NCBI GenBank assembly: GCA_958299035.1
Contig: CATQJL010000112.1
Location: 66,309,117-66,373,116 of the forward strand
DNA from: Cylicocyclus nassatus
Lineage: Eukaryota; Nematoda; Chromadorea; Rhabditida; Strongylidae
Length of the DNA: 64,000 bases
Direction of reading: 5' to 3'
Shown: positions 55,231 through 64,000 of the stretch, one piece after another
Layout: each line of letters opens with the position of its first letter
How positions within the stretch are numbered: the stretch's first letter is position 1
Made by a program: the position numbers and the translations under genes
The notes under the pieces: model-generated
What the model was told of the DNA's origin: nothing
Databases searched by the model: none
What the model saw: only the letters and a program-made list of their open reading frames with translations

Positions 55231-56109
55231 TTAGGGTGTCCCGAAAGTTTTGTCGGTATTTTTCATTGCTCGCTAAAACTCACAGAACACCGATCCATAA
55301 ACGGTCTAGGCACTATTTGATTCAGATTTTTATCCACTTTCTTTCAGTTATACTTGCTCTGTGGTTTACCCTATCTTTGCAATGTTATCGCCTTGGCTTT
55401 TTGAGCAGCTCAGCAGTAACGCTAAATCTTTCCTGAATTTTAGAATTTTTTATTCTGATGTTTTCGAAGAGCACTGGTAACTGTTTTGTGGAGCGAACCT
55501 TTGGCTACATTGTGTTCATTTTAGATTACATGAACCATGTTTACCAAGTCCGTTACAATTATTTACTTGGTAAAAACCGCGGCTTTTTGATTAAGTTTAA
55601 CAAATAAAAGTAACAAAAATTCCAAAAAGCTGCTTTTTTAAAGCGAATCAAAGTTGGTTATGTTGCATAAATGATGTTTAGTAAGAATTATGTTTCGATA
55701 CGCGGAAACCTCAAATGCTTTCTTGTATTTGCTGCAGATGCGTTTTTCATGACTTTGCCAAAAATCGAGACCTCCGGAGAAATAATTTTTTGAAACTAAA
55801 ATCAGCAGATTAAGAGAATCTAAAAATACTAGCTTGTAGTCCGAGAGTTGCTCTATTTGATAGGTGCTTGATCCTTCCCGGAACTTTGTAATGAAATTTT
55901 TAAAAATTAGCCTAACTTTGAGCAGATAAAATTGACACGTGAAGAATTTTGGCTATTATCAAAAGAAGTATACAAGATTTTGGTACGAAAATGTATACAC
56001 AAGAAAGAGAAGGAAAAGCTGCATCGAACACATGTTGAAACTCACTCAGGTCTTTATTGTTCGTGGTTTTACAGTAGCTTGAAAAAACCGACAAAACTTT
56101 CGGGACAAC

Positions 56110-56113
<4 letters not shown>
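55231..56113. mobile_element. Tc1/mariner-type MITE TTAGGGTGTCCCGAAAG, 883 bp
   Basis: Ends TTAGGGTGTCCCGAAAGTTT and AAACTTTCGGGACAACCTAA with TA either side. A truncated relative lies at 38640-38870. The 83-codon frame at 55932-56183 reads through the right end into the (TA)n tract and is not a gene. Confidence 0.85.
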
Positions 56114-56163
<50 letters not shown>

Positions 56164-56167
<4 letters not shown>

Positions 56168-57180
56168 GTCATTCCGAAAGTAATTTCGCTTTTTTCAAAC
56201 GGGCGCCACATCTGATGGAAATAAGGTTTCTAAGAGATCTTGGTAGCATTCGAAACAGCATTTCATTCTCTTTTTAATGGTTACGAAATTGTTGCAAAAC
56301 AGTCAATGAGCTCTCAGAAAATAACCGAAATCTGCGACCCATGCTTTTTGAGATGGTCAAGTTTCACGATTTTTTAAAACTTTCATATCAATCCTCAGAA
56401 GGAGTTCAAGTAACGATTCGATAGAGTAAAGCTCATAGAATACAGTGCTACTTTTTCCCCTTTCTCGTAGCTCGCCGTAATTTTTTAAAAGATTTTTTAG
56501 CAGAACCATCGAATTTTGGCAGGTCCACTTCAACCACAATCGCATCAAACATCATAATTTCTCGGAGTTTGAGACTACCAAGATGGTAATATGAGTGAGC
56601 ATTAATTTTACAAAGCAAGTGAGGGTTTACGGATTCGAAATATGAAATTTCGAGTTTTTCCGGTACAGCCTGGGGCTCCCTAAAAAAATGAGTTATGACG
56701 ATTTTATCCCCGAAAACTAAACGAATCGGAAACAAAAAACACCCATCAGAAAGAGGAGAAAAAGCTGCATCGAATGACACCCGAGCTGCTCAAGGTTTGA
56801 TGTTCTACTAGGATTTAGCTGCCCAAGTATGGAAATCGGTAGCATCAGTTAAAATTCTGTTAAAAATGTATGACAAGCTATGGAAAAGAGAAAAAAGTTG
56901 CTCTGTATTCTATGAGGCTTGCTCTATCGAACCCTCGCTTGAACTTCTTCTGTGAATTGATATGGAAGTTTTAAAAAATTGTGAAACTTGACTATTTCAA
57001 AAAGCATAGGTCGCAGATTTTGGTTATTTTCTGAAAGCTCATTGATTGTTTTGCAACAATTTTGCAACCATTAGAAAGAAAATGAAATGCTGTTTCGAAT
57101 GCTGCCAAGATCTCTTAAAAACCTTAGTCCCATCAGATGTGGCGCCCGTTTGAAAAAAGCGAAATTACTTTCGGAATGAC

Positions 57181-57184
<4 letters not shown>
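56164..57184. mobile_element. Tc1/mariner-type MITE TTAGGTCATTCCGAAAG, 1021 bp
   Basis: Same family as 24107-25122, with the same extended palindromic arms and TA flanks (56162-56163, 57185-57186). The minus-strand frame at 56357-56548 is the counterpart of 24738-24929 (about 80 percent alike by eye), reflecting shared ancestry. Confidence 0.85.
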
Positions 57185-57214
<30 letters not shown>

Positions 57215-57220
<6 letters not shown>

Positions 57221-58365
57221 CACACACATTTTTTACTTCCAACAGATCCGCAATTCACCAAACAAGTATTTGATACATCGGACATTATATCGTACAATTC
57301 CTGTGTTTTTTCTCTCCTAGAAATAAAAAAAAATTGACGGTAAGATAGCAAACTCCGCCCCTAAACACTCAAACACTCGTTATTTTGTTTCCTTATTTCT
57401 GCGGCGCAATCTCAACAATATTATGCCATACCAAACAGTCATAAGGCAAAGCTTCGATATCACCACAGTCGGGCTTCCTACCATACACATGACTAATTAC
57501 GCTATGCATTGCTAAATACGACCGCGTATTTGTACCTTGTAGTGCTATCGTTTTCAAGATTTATTGATTTTGATTTTGCAATCGGAAAAGAATTAGATAG
57601 CCTAACATATACTTTCACTTAAACATAGTTGAAAAATTAGCGGATAATATACAATTATGCTATTCGTCAAGCGACAGAAGTGCTCAAAAGATTGCATAAG
57701 ATGCTACACTTGCCATGTCCTATCTGTAGGGAGCAAAATTAAACCCTATGGTGTCTATAGGTACCGTATGTTCCAACAGTCTGTTTTTCTTGCAGACTTG
57801 GGGTATCATTCGATGGAGCAAAGCAAGCCTTACAAAATGTCCACCAAAGAGCCGTTTAAGTAGTAAACTAGGTAAAGTTCAGAGTCAAAATTTAAAAAAC
57901 TTAACCACTTAAAAATTGGATTTTTGAGGAAAATCTTGTGGACCTTCAACTTGGACATAATATGAAATAAATTCAAGTAAACTTTGAATTTTTTAGCACA
58001 TAGAAGGCAGATAGTCCAAAATTGGCACACTCGTCCCCTTCTCCTTCCAGTATGTTGTACAGCACAAGCTTGGATAAGTACTTTAAAATTTTACTTCCGT
58101 ATACGCCCTGGTAATCGAAAAATATCAAATTCAACACATAAAGCACAAAAAGAGTGACATATTTGCAAAGAGTACGAAGATAATGGATTCATGACGAGGT
58201 TTATAGACGGTCGAAAGTAAATTGACATTTTCGCATCTGGCTATCTTAATCAATTTCAAGCTGAGTGCCACTATGTGTCTACTGTGTAAAGACTTAGTTG
58301 AAGGTCCAAAGCCTTAATTACTTACGAAGCCCCGCTTTCCATGCGCCGAGCCAGTTGAATCAAAG
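57215..58365. other. intergenic, nothing recognised
   Basis: Short frames only. A possible exon at 57657-57863 (CSKDCIRCYTCHVLSVGSK) is Cys-rich but unrecognised. Confidence 0.3.
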
Positions 58366-58369
58366 GGTA

Positions 58370-58480
58370 TATATGTATGTGTATACATATATCCAAATGA
58401 TAACTTTTATTTCTGAACCGATCCGCACCAAGCTTGGCACACATACACTTTGGAGTGGGCCCAGGGCTGCGCACAGGTGG
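58370..58480 (-). repeat. dispersed repeat fragment (CGATATCGAT family)
   Basis: Read on the minus strand: CCAAAGTGTATGTGTGCCAAG, TTGGTGCGGATCGGTTCAG, AAATAAAAGTTATCATTTGG, then a TATACATA tail. Only the 3' half is present. Confidence 0.6.
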
Positions 58481-58959
58481 TCTAAAGGGCAGGCTGGATA
58501 TCGTTTTGGGGCTAACAAGCAAAGAAGATAGCGTTCTTTGCGAGTTGCGGAAAAGAGCAGCAAGCACGTCATCGGCATGCCTCTGGCATGCAGGCGGCAC
58601 GCTTCATAATAGCGGTATCCTAAACCTAATGGCCGCAGAACCCCTCCTCTCCGTTTGGTTACAGCCCTCAAAGTTTTTAAATGCAGTTTCAGCAATGCTG
58701 CTCCAAGCGCTCGGTAGTGCGCGGCATATATACAGCATGTCGTCAAAGCAAATCATACAAACACCACGTTAATTTTTTTCATATTTTGGAATGGTCCAGT
58801 GCTCTATCTATTTTCATGTGTTTTTTTTCTATGAGCACCCCATAGGGCATGTCGTAGAAGTGCTGTGAAGTCAAAGGGGACTTCCTATGTTAGGGATTGC
58901 TAGGTCAACCTCGTGCCGACCCGTCTGTGGGTGGAACATGTGTTGCAGGCTACTTTTGG

Positions 58960-59150
58960 TCTTTGATCGATATCTATTTTATTATCTCTTGGAAAGTTTC
59001 ACCTACTAGGCTGGGAGTTTGCACAACTGTAAGTTAGTATGCTAATTACGAAAATGTTATTGACAAGGCGGATAGAGCCGGGATTGCCAGGTAGTGTCTT
59101 TCAAAGTAAATGACGATTTATGACGAGTCACAGAGTTGGGCAGAGCCGGG
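58960..59150 (-). repeat. dispersed repeat fragments, 5' part
   Basis: Minus-strand reading shows ATCCCGGCTCTATCCGCC, GTAATTAGCATACTAACTTA and TGCAAACTCCCAGCC, i.e. the start of the family. A second CCCGGCTCTGCCC start is at 59130-59150, suggesting tandem partial copies. Confidence 0.5.
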
Positions 59151-59284
59151 TATGCCAATCAGTATCAAAAATTTTGAAAGTAGTCATGTCGCGCTTGTCG
59201 CTCAAAGTGTATTCTACAAAGGTCTATAACAGCAGCAGCAACATATTCCATACACGTAGGCTAACGAATTATAAACAAACTAGG

Positions 59285-59775
59285 TGGCTTACCCGGCTCC
59301 GCACGGTCCTGTCAAAACACTATGTTAAAGTTCCATTTCTACACTTGTGTCTCCTTGTGTACATTTCTACAAGCCAATTCCCTGCCCCCGCTGTGCTAGT
59401 TATCAGCATTCTCACTTACCTCCCTGTGTCAATTCCAAGCCCCGCAGCTCGAAATTCGCAAAAAATTGATGAAATCAGAGAAGTAACGGATAATTTTAAG
59501 AGCTAATATTGTATTCGTAATCTGCATGCCCCATCAACCATGTGCTATTGTATTGCTATTGTGCTATTGTATTTGTAATCAGTGTTCAAATACCCCCCTG
59601 TGTAACACCCAATCCTGTAGCTTGAACTTTGCAAAAAAATGATAAAAAACGATGAAATCGATATCGATCAATAACGAAAAGCAGCCCACGACACGCTCCC
59701 CGCCCCAAGTATATGTGTGCCAAGATTGGCCCAAGTCGGTTCAAAAAAATCTCTGTTTCGCAAATACCTACACAC
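59285..59775 (+). repeat. dispersed repeat with internal duplication
   Basis: Starts TACCCGGCTCCGCACGGTCC, reaches CCTCCCTGTGTCAATTCC and AAATTGATGAAATC, then repeats the middle (GTAATCTGCATGCC, GTAATCAGTG, CCCTGTGTAACACCC) before AAATCGATATCGATCAATAA and TGTGTGCCAAGATTGGC. The direct repeat TGCTATTGTATT occurs in between. The tail is interrupted by the hAT-like MITE at 59776. Confidence 0.6.
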
Positions 59776-59994
59776 CAGTGGAGTACCGAGGGGGGGGAGC
59801 GGGGGCCCCCCCCCCCCCGAGAATGAGACGCAAGATTCTTGAAAGTTGCTTAAATGTGTTATAAAAATGTCCCGAGAAAATTTCGGAAAACATCCCAAAA
59901 AATTTTTCGGAATGCGTAGCTGACGCCACGCACCTTCATTAGAAAAAAATTTTTGTCGCCCCCCCCCCGAGCCGAAATCCTGGGTACGCCACTG
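59776..59994. mobile_element. hAT-like MITE CAGTGGCGTACC, 219 bp
   Basis: Begins CAGTGGAGTACC and ends GGTACGCCACTG. Flanks CTACACAC and GTACACAC agree at 7 of 8 positions, consistent with an 8-bp duplication. It lies in the (ACACATACAGAC) tail of the dispersed repeat, which resumes at 59995. Confidence 0.8.
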
Positions 59995-60140
59995 GTACAC
60001 ACATACAGACATAGACAAACAAACAGGCACATATATAAGATTCGCAAAACTCAAAGAATTTGCTCTAGCTAGCTAGAGCTAGTAAAGCTTTTAGCATATC
60101 AATATTGAGAATCATATTGGCAATAAAATTTAATTTTAAG

Positions 60141-60892
60141 GGACGAAGAATAGAAAATGGAGCATCAGAATATCCTCTTCCAAAGGAAGCACTACATAGG
60201 ATTCGAACAAGAACGGAAAACATTGCTATTGTAAGCATTATGAGCAAAGACTCCAACACAACGATGTACAAAACGGCATTGGAATCAATGAAGTGCTATG
60301 CGCTGCAAAACAACTACTCATTCTTATTATTGAACGGTGGAGATTTTGAGACAATTTGTAAACATGAAGATGTGGGTCTATTTGTCTCCCACATGATTAC
60401 GCATGGAGCCATTGCTGAATCTATACGTTCAGATTATGTTCCAGCGCCACTGCATTGTCTCCAATATCCTTGAATTATATGATTTTACTTGGGTGCTCTT
60501 CGTGGACAGCGATATTGGAGTTGTAAACGAGAAAAAGTAAGTATGATTCGAGCTTTCCAGCGACAGTCAGCTCTAGTAGATCTTCCTGCGGCAGTATCGC
60601 CCTGTCTTTTAAAGCGTTTGCAAACGAGGGCATTTTCCCAGTTCAGCAGCGACTGAAGAATGACAAACAGGGAAAAATTATCGGCAGATATATTCGCGAG
60701 ACAGGCGGGAAATAAAGTGAAGAAGCCGCAAAAACTCGATCCGCTAGAGCTTTGACATTGGCATTGAGACAGCATGTATGCCGCTTGGCAGCTCAGTCAA
60801 ATATAGCTTTTGCAGGATGCTGGAAGACTATATCAAAGAAGATGCTCATGTCATTTTCTATGAACGGTTTTTCAACTTTGAGATAATGGCAG
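60141..60892 (+). CDS. DUF273-family protein, three exons, partial
   Basis: Three exons can be read: 60141-60371 (after a TTTTAAG acceptor), 60433-60536 and 60816-60892. The 61-bp first intron runs GTGGGT...TTCAG; the second (279 bp) starts GTAAGT and ends TTTTGCAG. Codon phase is kept across both. The product has IAIVSIMSKDS, YKTALESMKCYALQNNYSF, then CKHED-IMFQRHCIVSNIL, WVLFVDSDIGVVN and EDYIKEDAHVIFYERFFNFE, the landmarks of the nematode-expanded DUF273 family. VDSD resembles the metal-binding DxD of GT-A glycosyltransferases, so a sugar-transfer role is possible but unproven. After MAG the frame stops, while a +2 frame continues (YNLVIVTNSNSNKTELLL) at 60894-60977, suggesting a frameshift and a gene remnant. 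An N-terminal exon and the C-terminal half were not found. Confidence 0.75.
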
Positions 60893-61645
60893 GTACAACT
60901 TGGTGATCGTAACAAACAGTAACAGTAACAAAACAGAATTGCTACTTACGAGATTTGATTTCGGATACAATACGACATGATACAATAGTGAATCCAAAAC
61001 ACTTTTTTACATGCAGCATGATAGCCCGAAGAACTTCTCTTGAATAATCCTTGCTGCTACAGAAGTCCTGGCTTCTCTAATGTGCGACAAAAATTACGTC
61101 CTAGTTTCTGAGGGAAAGTACACTTTAGATTGGTTCAAAATGATCTTAGACACCCATGCAGATAGCGTTCATTTTAGTAATAAGACACAAATACAGGTCT
61201 CCAATTTTAGCCATCATGAACAAAATCAATAGTGCCCGAAAGTGAAAACCCAGCCAACGTAAAAGCAAATCGTTTTTTAAAACTTTTCAAAGTTTAGCTT
61301 CAAAATTGGACATTGAAAAAACCAGAGAAGCTTACACCAAGAAAAATATTCCACGATGAAGTGTATGCATAAAAAAGAATTTCAAAGAGAAAGATCTATT
61401 ATTTGCATCCTCTATCAAGTTTTCCTGCTTTCCTGCTCAGCGAATTGCAAGCAATACCTCACTCTATAATGCTGATAAGCCGTTTATCCAGCTATTTGTA
61501 AGAACAGGCACGAGTAGAAGAAGAACTTACTAAGTTCTGGCAGTTGTAATTATTCAGCTACATTGAGAACTTCTAAACAATATTTTGCATCACGTTGGAT
61601 AGGTGACATGGATGTCTGGAAGGCCTGGAAAGCTTCTTGAAGACG
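60893..61645 (+). other. possible decayed 3' part of DUF273 gene
   Basis: The first 85 bp continue the family-like pattern in another frame. Beyond about 60980 I see no further exon that I can assign; the sequence is AT-rich with stops in all frames. Confidence 0.35.
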
Positions 61646-61649
61646 GCTA

Positions 61650-61909
61650 CAGGGCTTATCAATTGCAGAGTCGGGTGCAACAGCATCTTGCCTCCGCGTG
61701 GGTGCCTCGCTAGAACTCTGCACCTCTTTCGCGAAAATGTCCTTTTATCACTTTCCCACCACGAGTGTGGGAAAGGCGGGGCTTTCCTTGCTGGAGCTTG
61801 CGAGGATCACTAAAGAGCATGTTCGCAAAGAAGAAGCGCAGAGTCCAGGCAAGGCGGCCACGCGGGAGGAAAATGCTGGTGCACTGATTCTGCAATTGAG
61901 AAGTCCTGC
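61650..61909. mobile_element. TA-flanked MITE, family CAGGGCTTATC (copy C)
   Basis: CAGGGCTTATCAATTGCAGA and, inverted, CAGGACTTCTCAATTGCAGA at the ends. TA precedes it at 61648-61649; the other flank is CA, probably a mutated TA. Interior matches copy A (GGCGGCCACGCGGGAG, GAAAATGCTGGTGCAC). Confidence 0.8.
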
Positions 61910-61919
61910 ATACGTTCAT

Positions 61920-62420
61920 TAAAGGCAGCGTCCAGGAAACCTGGACCTACGGGATCTCACGTGCAGAGTAATTTTGAGGCCCTGACTAAGATACTGCATA
62001 AGTAGCAGCCGAATAATTCGCTGACGGCTGAGATATTCGCCTCCAAAATGGACCCTAGGATGGTACCAATGGATAACTTGCATCATGCTTGCATGTTTTC
62101 GCGCGCGAGGTCCCACACAAAACTGATGGGCGTCGAATGGAACCAAGCGAGCGAGTCGTTCGCTATATGATCCTGGATTGTTTAGAGGTGAATGTCTCAG
62201 CCGACAAAATCATGGGGCGAGATCTGGCAGTCATGTGTATTTTTTAGATACGTGTAATCTACCTTGTATGCCACGGGATGCTCTTGAAGAAGTTGAAGGC
62301 ATTTGTAAGTGTGGAGCAATTAGAGTTGTGATCATAATGTGCATTAAACTCCAGTTTGGGAGCGCATGATTGGTAAGATGTGAGCGTGCTTATTACAAAA
62401 ACGCACATGACAACAGAAAT
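61920..62420. other. intergenic, nothing recognised
   Basis: Unrecognised short frames (75 codons minus at 61919-62146; 63 codons plus at 62178-62369). The latter has DTCNLPCMPRDALEEVEGIC, two Cys pairs, but nothing supports a gene call. Confidence 0.3.
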
Positions 62421-62425
62421 GTAAA

Positions 62426-62554
62426 TACCCTAAAGTCTTACAGATAAGTCCGCCTACGATATGTTCGGACTTATCTGGCAGATTTCAGGGTAGTTATAAT
62501 GGAAAGAAAGCGGACTTATCTCATGGGAGGACTTATCTGTGAGATTTCAGGGTA
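62426..62554. mobile_element. small MITE, TACCCTGAAATCT ends
   Basis: TACCCTAAAGTCTTACAGATAAGTCCG at the left and the complement of GGACTTATCTGTGAGATTTCAGGGTA at the right. The same end sequence (CAGATTTCAGGGTA) also appears in the middle at 62480, so the element looks like two tandem half-units. Confidence 0.7.
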
Positions 62555-62559
62555 AGTGC

Positions 62560-63225
62560 TTTTAAACAACTAATTCTCAAAAGGGGGTCACTAAGGGTTT
62601 GCCATATCTGGACTAAGCGCCCGTAACTTGCAGAAAACGGCACAGCAGTATGAAGGGTAGATTTGAATTCAGTTCAATAAGACTCATTCGCTAAGCATTT
62701 CACCCCAGATCGTCTCTAGGATTTGTCCTTCTCTAGTTAGCTAAGGTCTTTATTGCAACGGTAAGAATCCCAGCACTTTCCCACTTCCCTTGTGTTTCCA
62801 TGACGCTGCCTTCAACAATGTTGTCTTTCTCACAGAACTGTGAACGGTTCGCAACATACGATTTCTGTCAAAAGTAAAATACGCTTTTCCAAAGGAAGCC
62901 ATGACTTGCGTTTAAGTTCCTTGGAAGAAATATTGCAAAGGTATTTCGGTTTCAATGATATTCGTTTAAAGTCTTCCAAACGTCAGATTAGGTTAGAAGG
63001 ATAACTTAGCGCCTGTTTGACAAGCAAAAAAAGAGCTTTTTGATTTTGAAAGTTGCTTTGAACACGAAAGATTCATGAAATAACCGTTTTGAATGTACAC
63101 ATAGGATACAGGCGTCAGTTGCAATATCGGCCATTAAAGATCTAATGTTGTTGGATAAAGTGAAGCTGATTGAATGCTAAAACTGCAGATATCAGATAAA
63201 TAAGTTGATAACTAGTAATTTCCGA
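62560..63225. other. intergenic, nothing recognised
   Basis: AT-rich, without open frames of note. Confidence 0.35.
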
Positions 63226-63314
63226 GTTCTCTCTTCTTTGAACCTAGGCATCTTGATGTATTCGTTCTAAGTCATTTGTGCCAGATCCAGGTTAGTACAG
63301 TGCTATCATTTATT

Positions 63315-63353
63315 GATCTTACGTTTCGACAAAGTCATCGTCTTCGGAGGTTT
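63315..63353 (-). ncRNA. hammerhead-like ribozyme in PLE terminal repeat
   Basis: Minus strand: AAACCT, CCGAAGA, CGATGACTTTGTC, GAAAC, GTA, AGATC. Core, helix II position (GAC/GTC) and GAAACGTA are kept, but helix I (AACCT against AGATC) is weakened compared with the copy at 44313. Confidence 0.6.
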
Positions 63354-63773
63354 GAAGTAGATTGCAATTATTCATCTGCGAGATAAGACCGCCAAACGCA
63401 TTTCCCAAACATCAGTCAGTCTGGGACGCGTTCCCAGGGCAACGTTCTGAGTCACACGGTGATGTAGTAGAAACTGGCCTATGTTCCACCGCGGTGTTGG
63501 TGAGTTAGTCAGTAGCCGCACAAAGTAGAAGGGCGACACTGAACATTGCTCAGCAGAATGATTTTATATACATGCAGGCTTTAGCCCACATATCGACGGG
63601 AATGGCATGAGTTCGGTCGTCAATAAGCCTTCATTTTTGTTATTCATATGGATTCTTGGCAGAAATCCGTGCTGCTTCTATAGTTTTTCGTGCTATAATG
63701 TCTGCCTCGTACGATTAAATTGTGCAGTTTACATCAAAATCACCACCATTATGTACTTCTATTGTATGCATTC

Positions 63774-63986
63774 CTAACGGCGACAACTCGCCCGCCTTTT
63801 ATTCGCTGAATGCTCCTTGATTTTAACTTTCAACGTCCCACCCGTTTCACCAATATATAGTGTACCGCAGCTTACACATTCTAGTTGGTAAACAACTCCT
63901 ACCTTCGCAAACTGAAAACTGATATAAACTGACATAAACTGTACACCATATACCTGTCTACAATATGTGACCAAATTTTTAGGCAC
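63774..63986 (-). pseudogene. PLE GIY-YIG endonuclease fragment
   Basis: A 70-codon frame; residues 29-66 read VGVVYQLECVSCGTLYIGET and GTLKVKIKEHSANKRR, matching the GIY-YIG start of the other PLE copies (VVY for GIY, YIG, then KEH). The frame then breaks; the remainder of the nuclease (HNGGDFDVNCTI-like, AARISAKN-like words) is readable in other frames at 63600-63770. The first 28 residues do not match the family. Confidence 0.8.
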
Positions 63987-64000
63987 CTATTTTGCTAAAA

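Larger units (their letters stand above)
55208..57214. repeat. (TA)n tract split by two mariner-family elements
   Basis: TA-repeat segments at 55210-55230, 56114-56163 and 57183-57214 separate and bound the two elements described below. The simplest history is a single long (TA)n microsatellite that received two TA-targeting insertions. Confidence 0.85.
63228..64000 (-). mobile_element. Penelope-like element, running off the window
   Basis: A terminal repeat (63228-63420) follows the same order as 44220-44400 (TCTTCTTTGAACCTAGGCAT, CAGATCCAGGTTAGTACAG, TTACGTTTCGACAAA, GACCGCCAAACGC). The endonuclease frame follows from 63774 upwards. It is a diverged relative of the 44-50 kb PLE. The rest lies beyond 64000 or is truncated near 63910, where the frame loses similarity. 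Confidence 0.8.

Noticed and set aside
56357..56548. Mariner transposase remnant
   Set aside because: The frame has no DDE/DDD-type motif or helix-turn-helix that I can see and lies in the palindromic arms of a non-autonomous element.

Overview
The window looks like gene-poor, repeat-saturated nuclear DNA of a parasitic nematode, probably a strongylid or hookworm relative. Reasons: there is no bacterial gene organisation; the only clear cellular gene has short nematode-style introns and belongs to the nematode-expanded DUF273 family; a perfect-length SL1-like trans-spliced leader followed by a splice donor sits at 7779; and the rest is dominated by Tc1/mariner, PIF/Harbinger-like, hAT-like, piggyBac-like and MULE-like non-autonomous elements plus Penelope-like retroelements (PLEs). 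The species assignment is inference; the nematode assignment is well supported. Nearly all short open frames in the window are chance frames or the insides of palindromic elements, so few CDS are listed.

Layout. 0.4-8 kb: nested inverted-repeat elements, including a MITE inserted in another MITE (1.5-2.0 kb), a foldback element split by a mariner-type MITE (2.8-4.9 kb), a TTAA-flanked piggyBac-like MITE (6.45 kb), a TA-flanked MITE carrying a nested MULE-like MITE (7.35 kb) and the SL1-like sequence (7.78 kb). 8.4-20 kb: a high-copy dispersed repeat, Tc1/mariner MITEs (8.9, 15.9, 18.9 kb), a roughly 4 kb foldback element (10.4-14.3 kb) that contains a truncated PLE, and a palindrome with tRNA-like arms (17.4-18.1 kb). 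21-29.5 kb: large palindromes, including a 1.5 kb Tc1-like palindrome inside another inverted repeat, a three-deep nest at 23.7-25.8 kb and an almost perfect 0.7 kb foldback at 26.0-26.7 kb. 30-43 kb: tandem repeats, small MITEs, a PLE remnant (42.5-43.1 kb). 44.2-49.7 kb: the main feature, a head-to-head double PLE flanked by a 12-bp target duplication. 49.9-57.2 kb: hAT-like and PIF-like MITEs, a MITE-in-MITE with an empty-site control, and two mariner-family elements inserted in one (TA)n tract. 58-64 kb: dispersed repeats, a DUF273 gene or gene remnant (60.1-60.9 kb), more MITEs and a further PLE running to the window edge.

The PLE copies are the functional core of the window: reverse transcriptase and GIY-YIG endonuclease fragments, and in every copy whose terminal repeat is present a minimal hammerhead-ribozyme-like fold at the same place. 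All copies are broken by frameshifts, stops or truncation, so none looks able to move itself now. The MITEs have no transposases here and would depend on enzymes encoded elsewhere. No rRNA gene, CRISPR array or intact tRNA gene was found.
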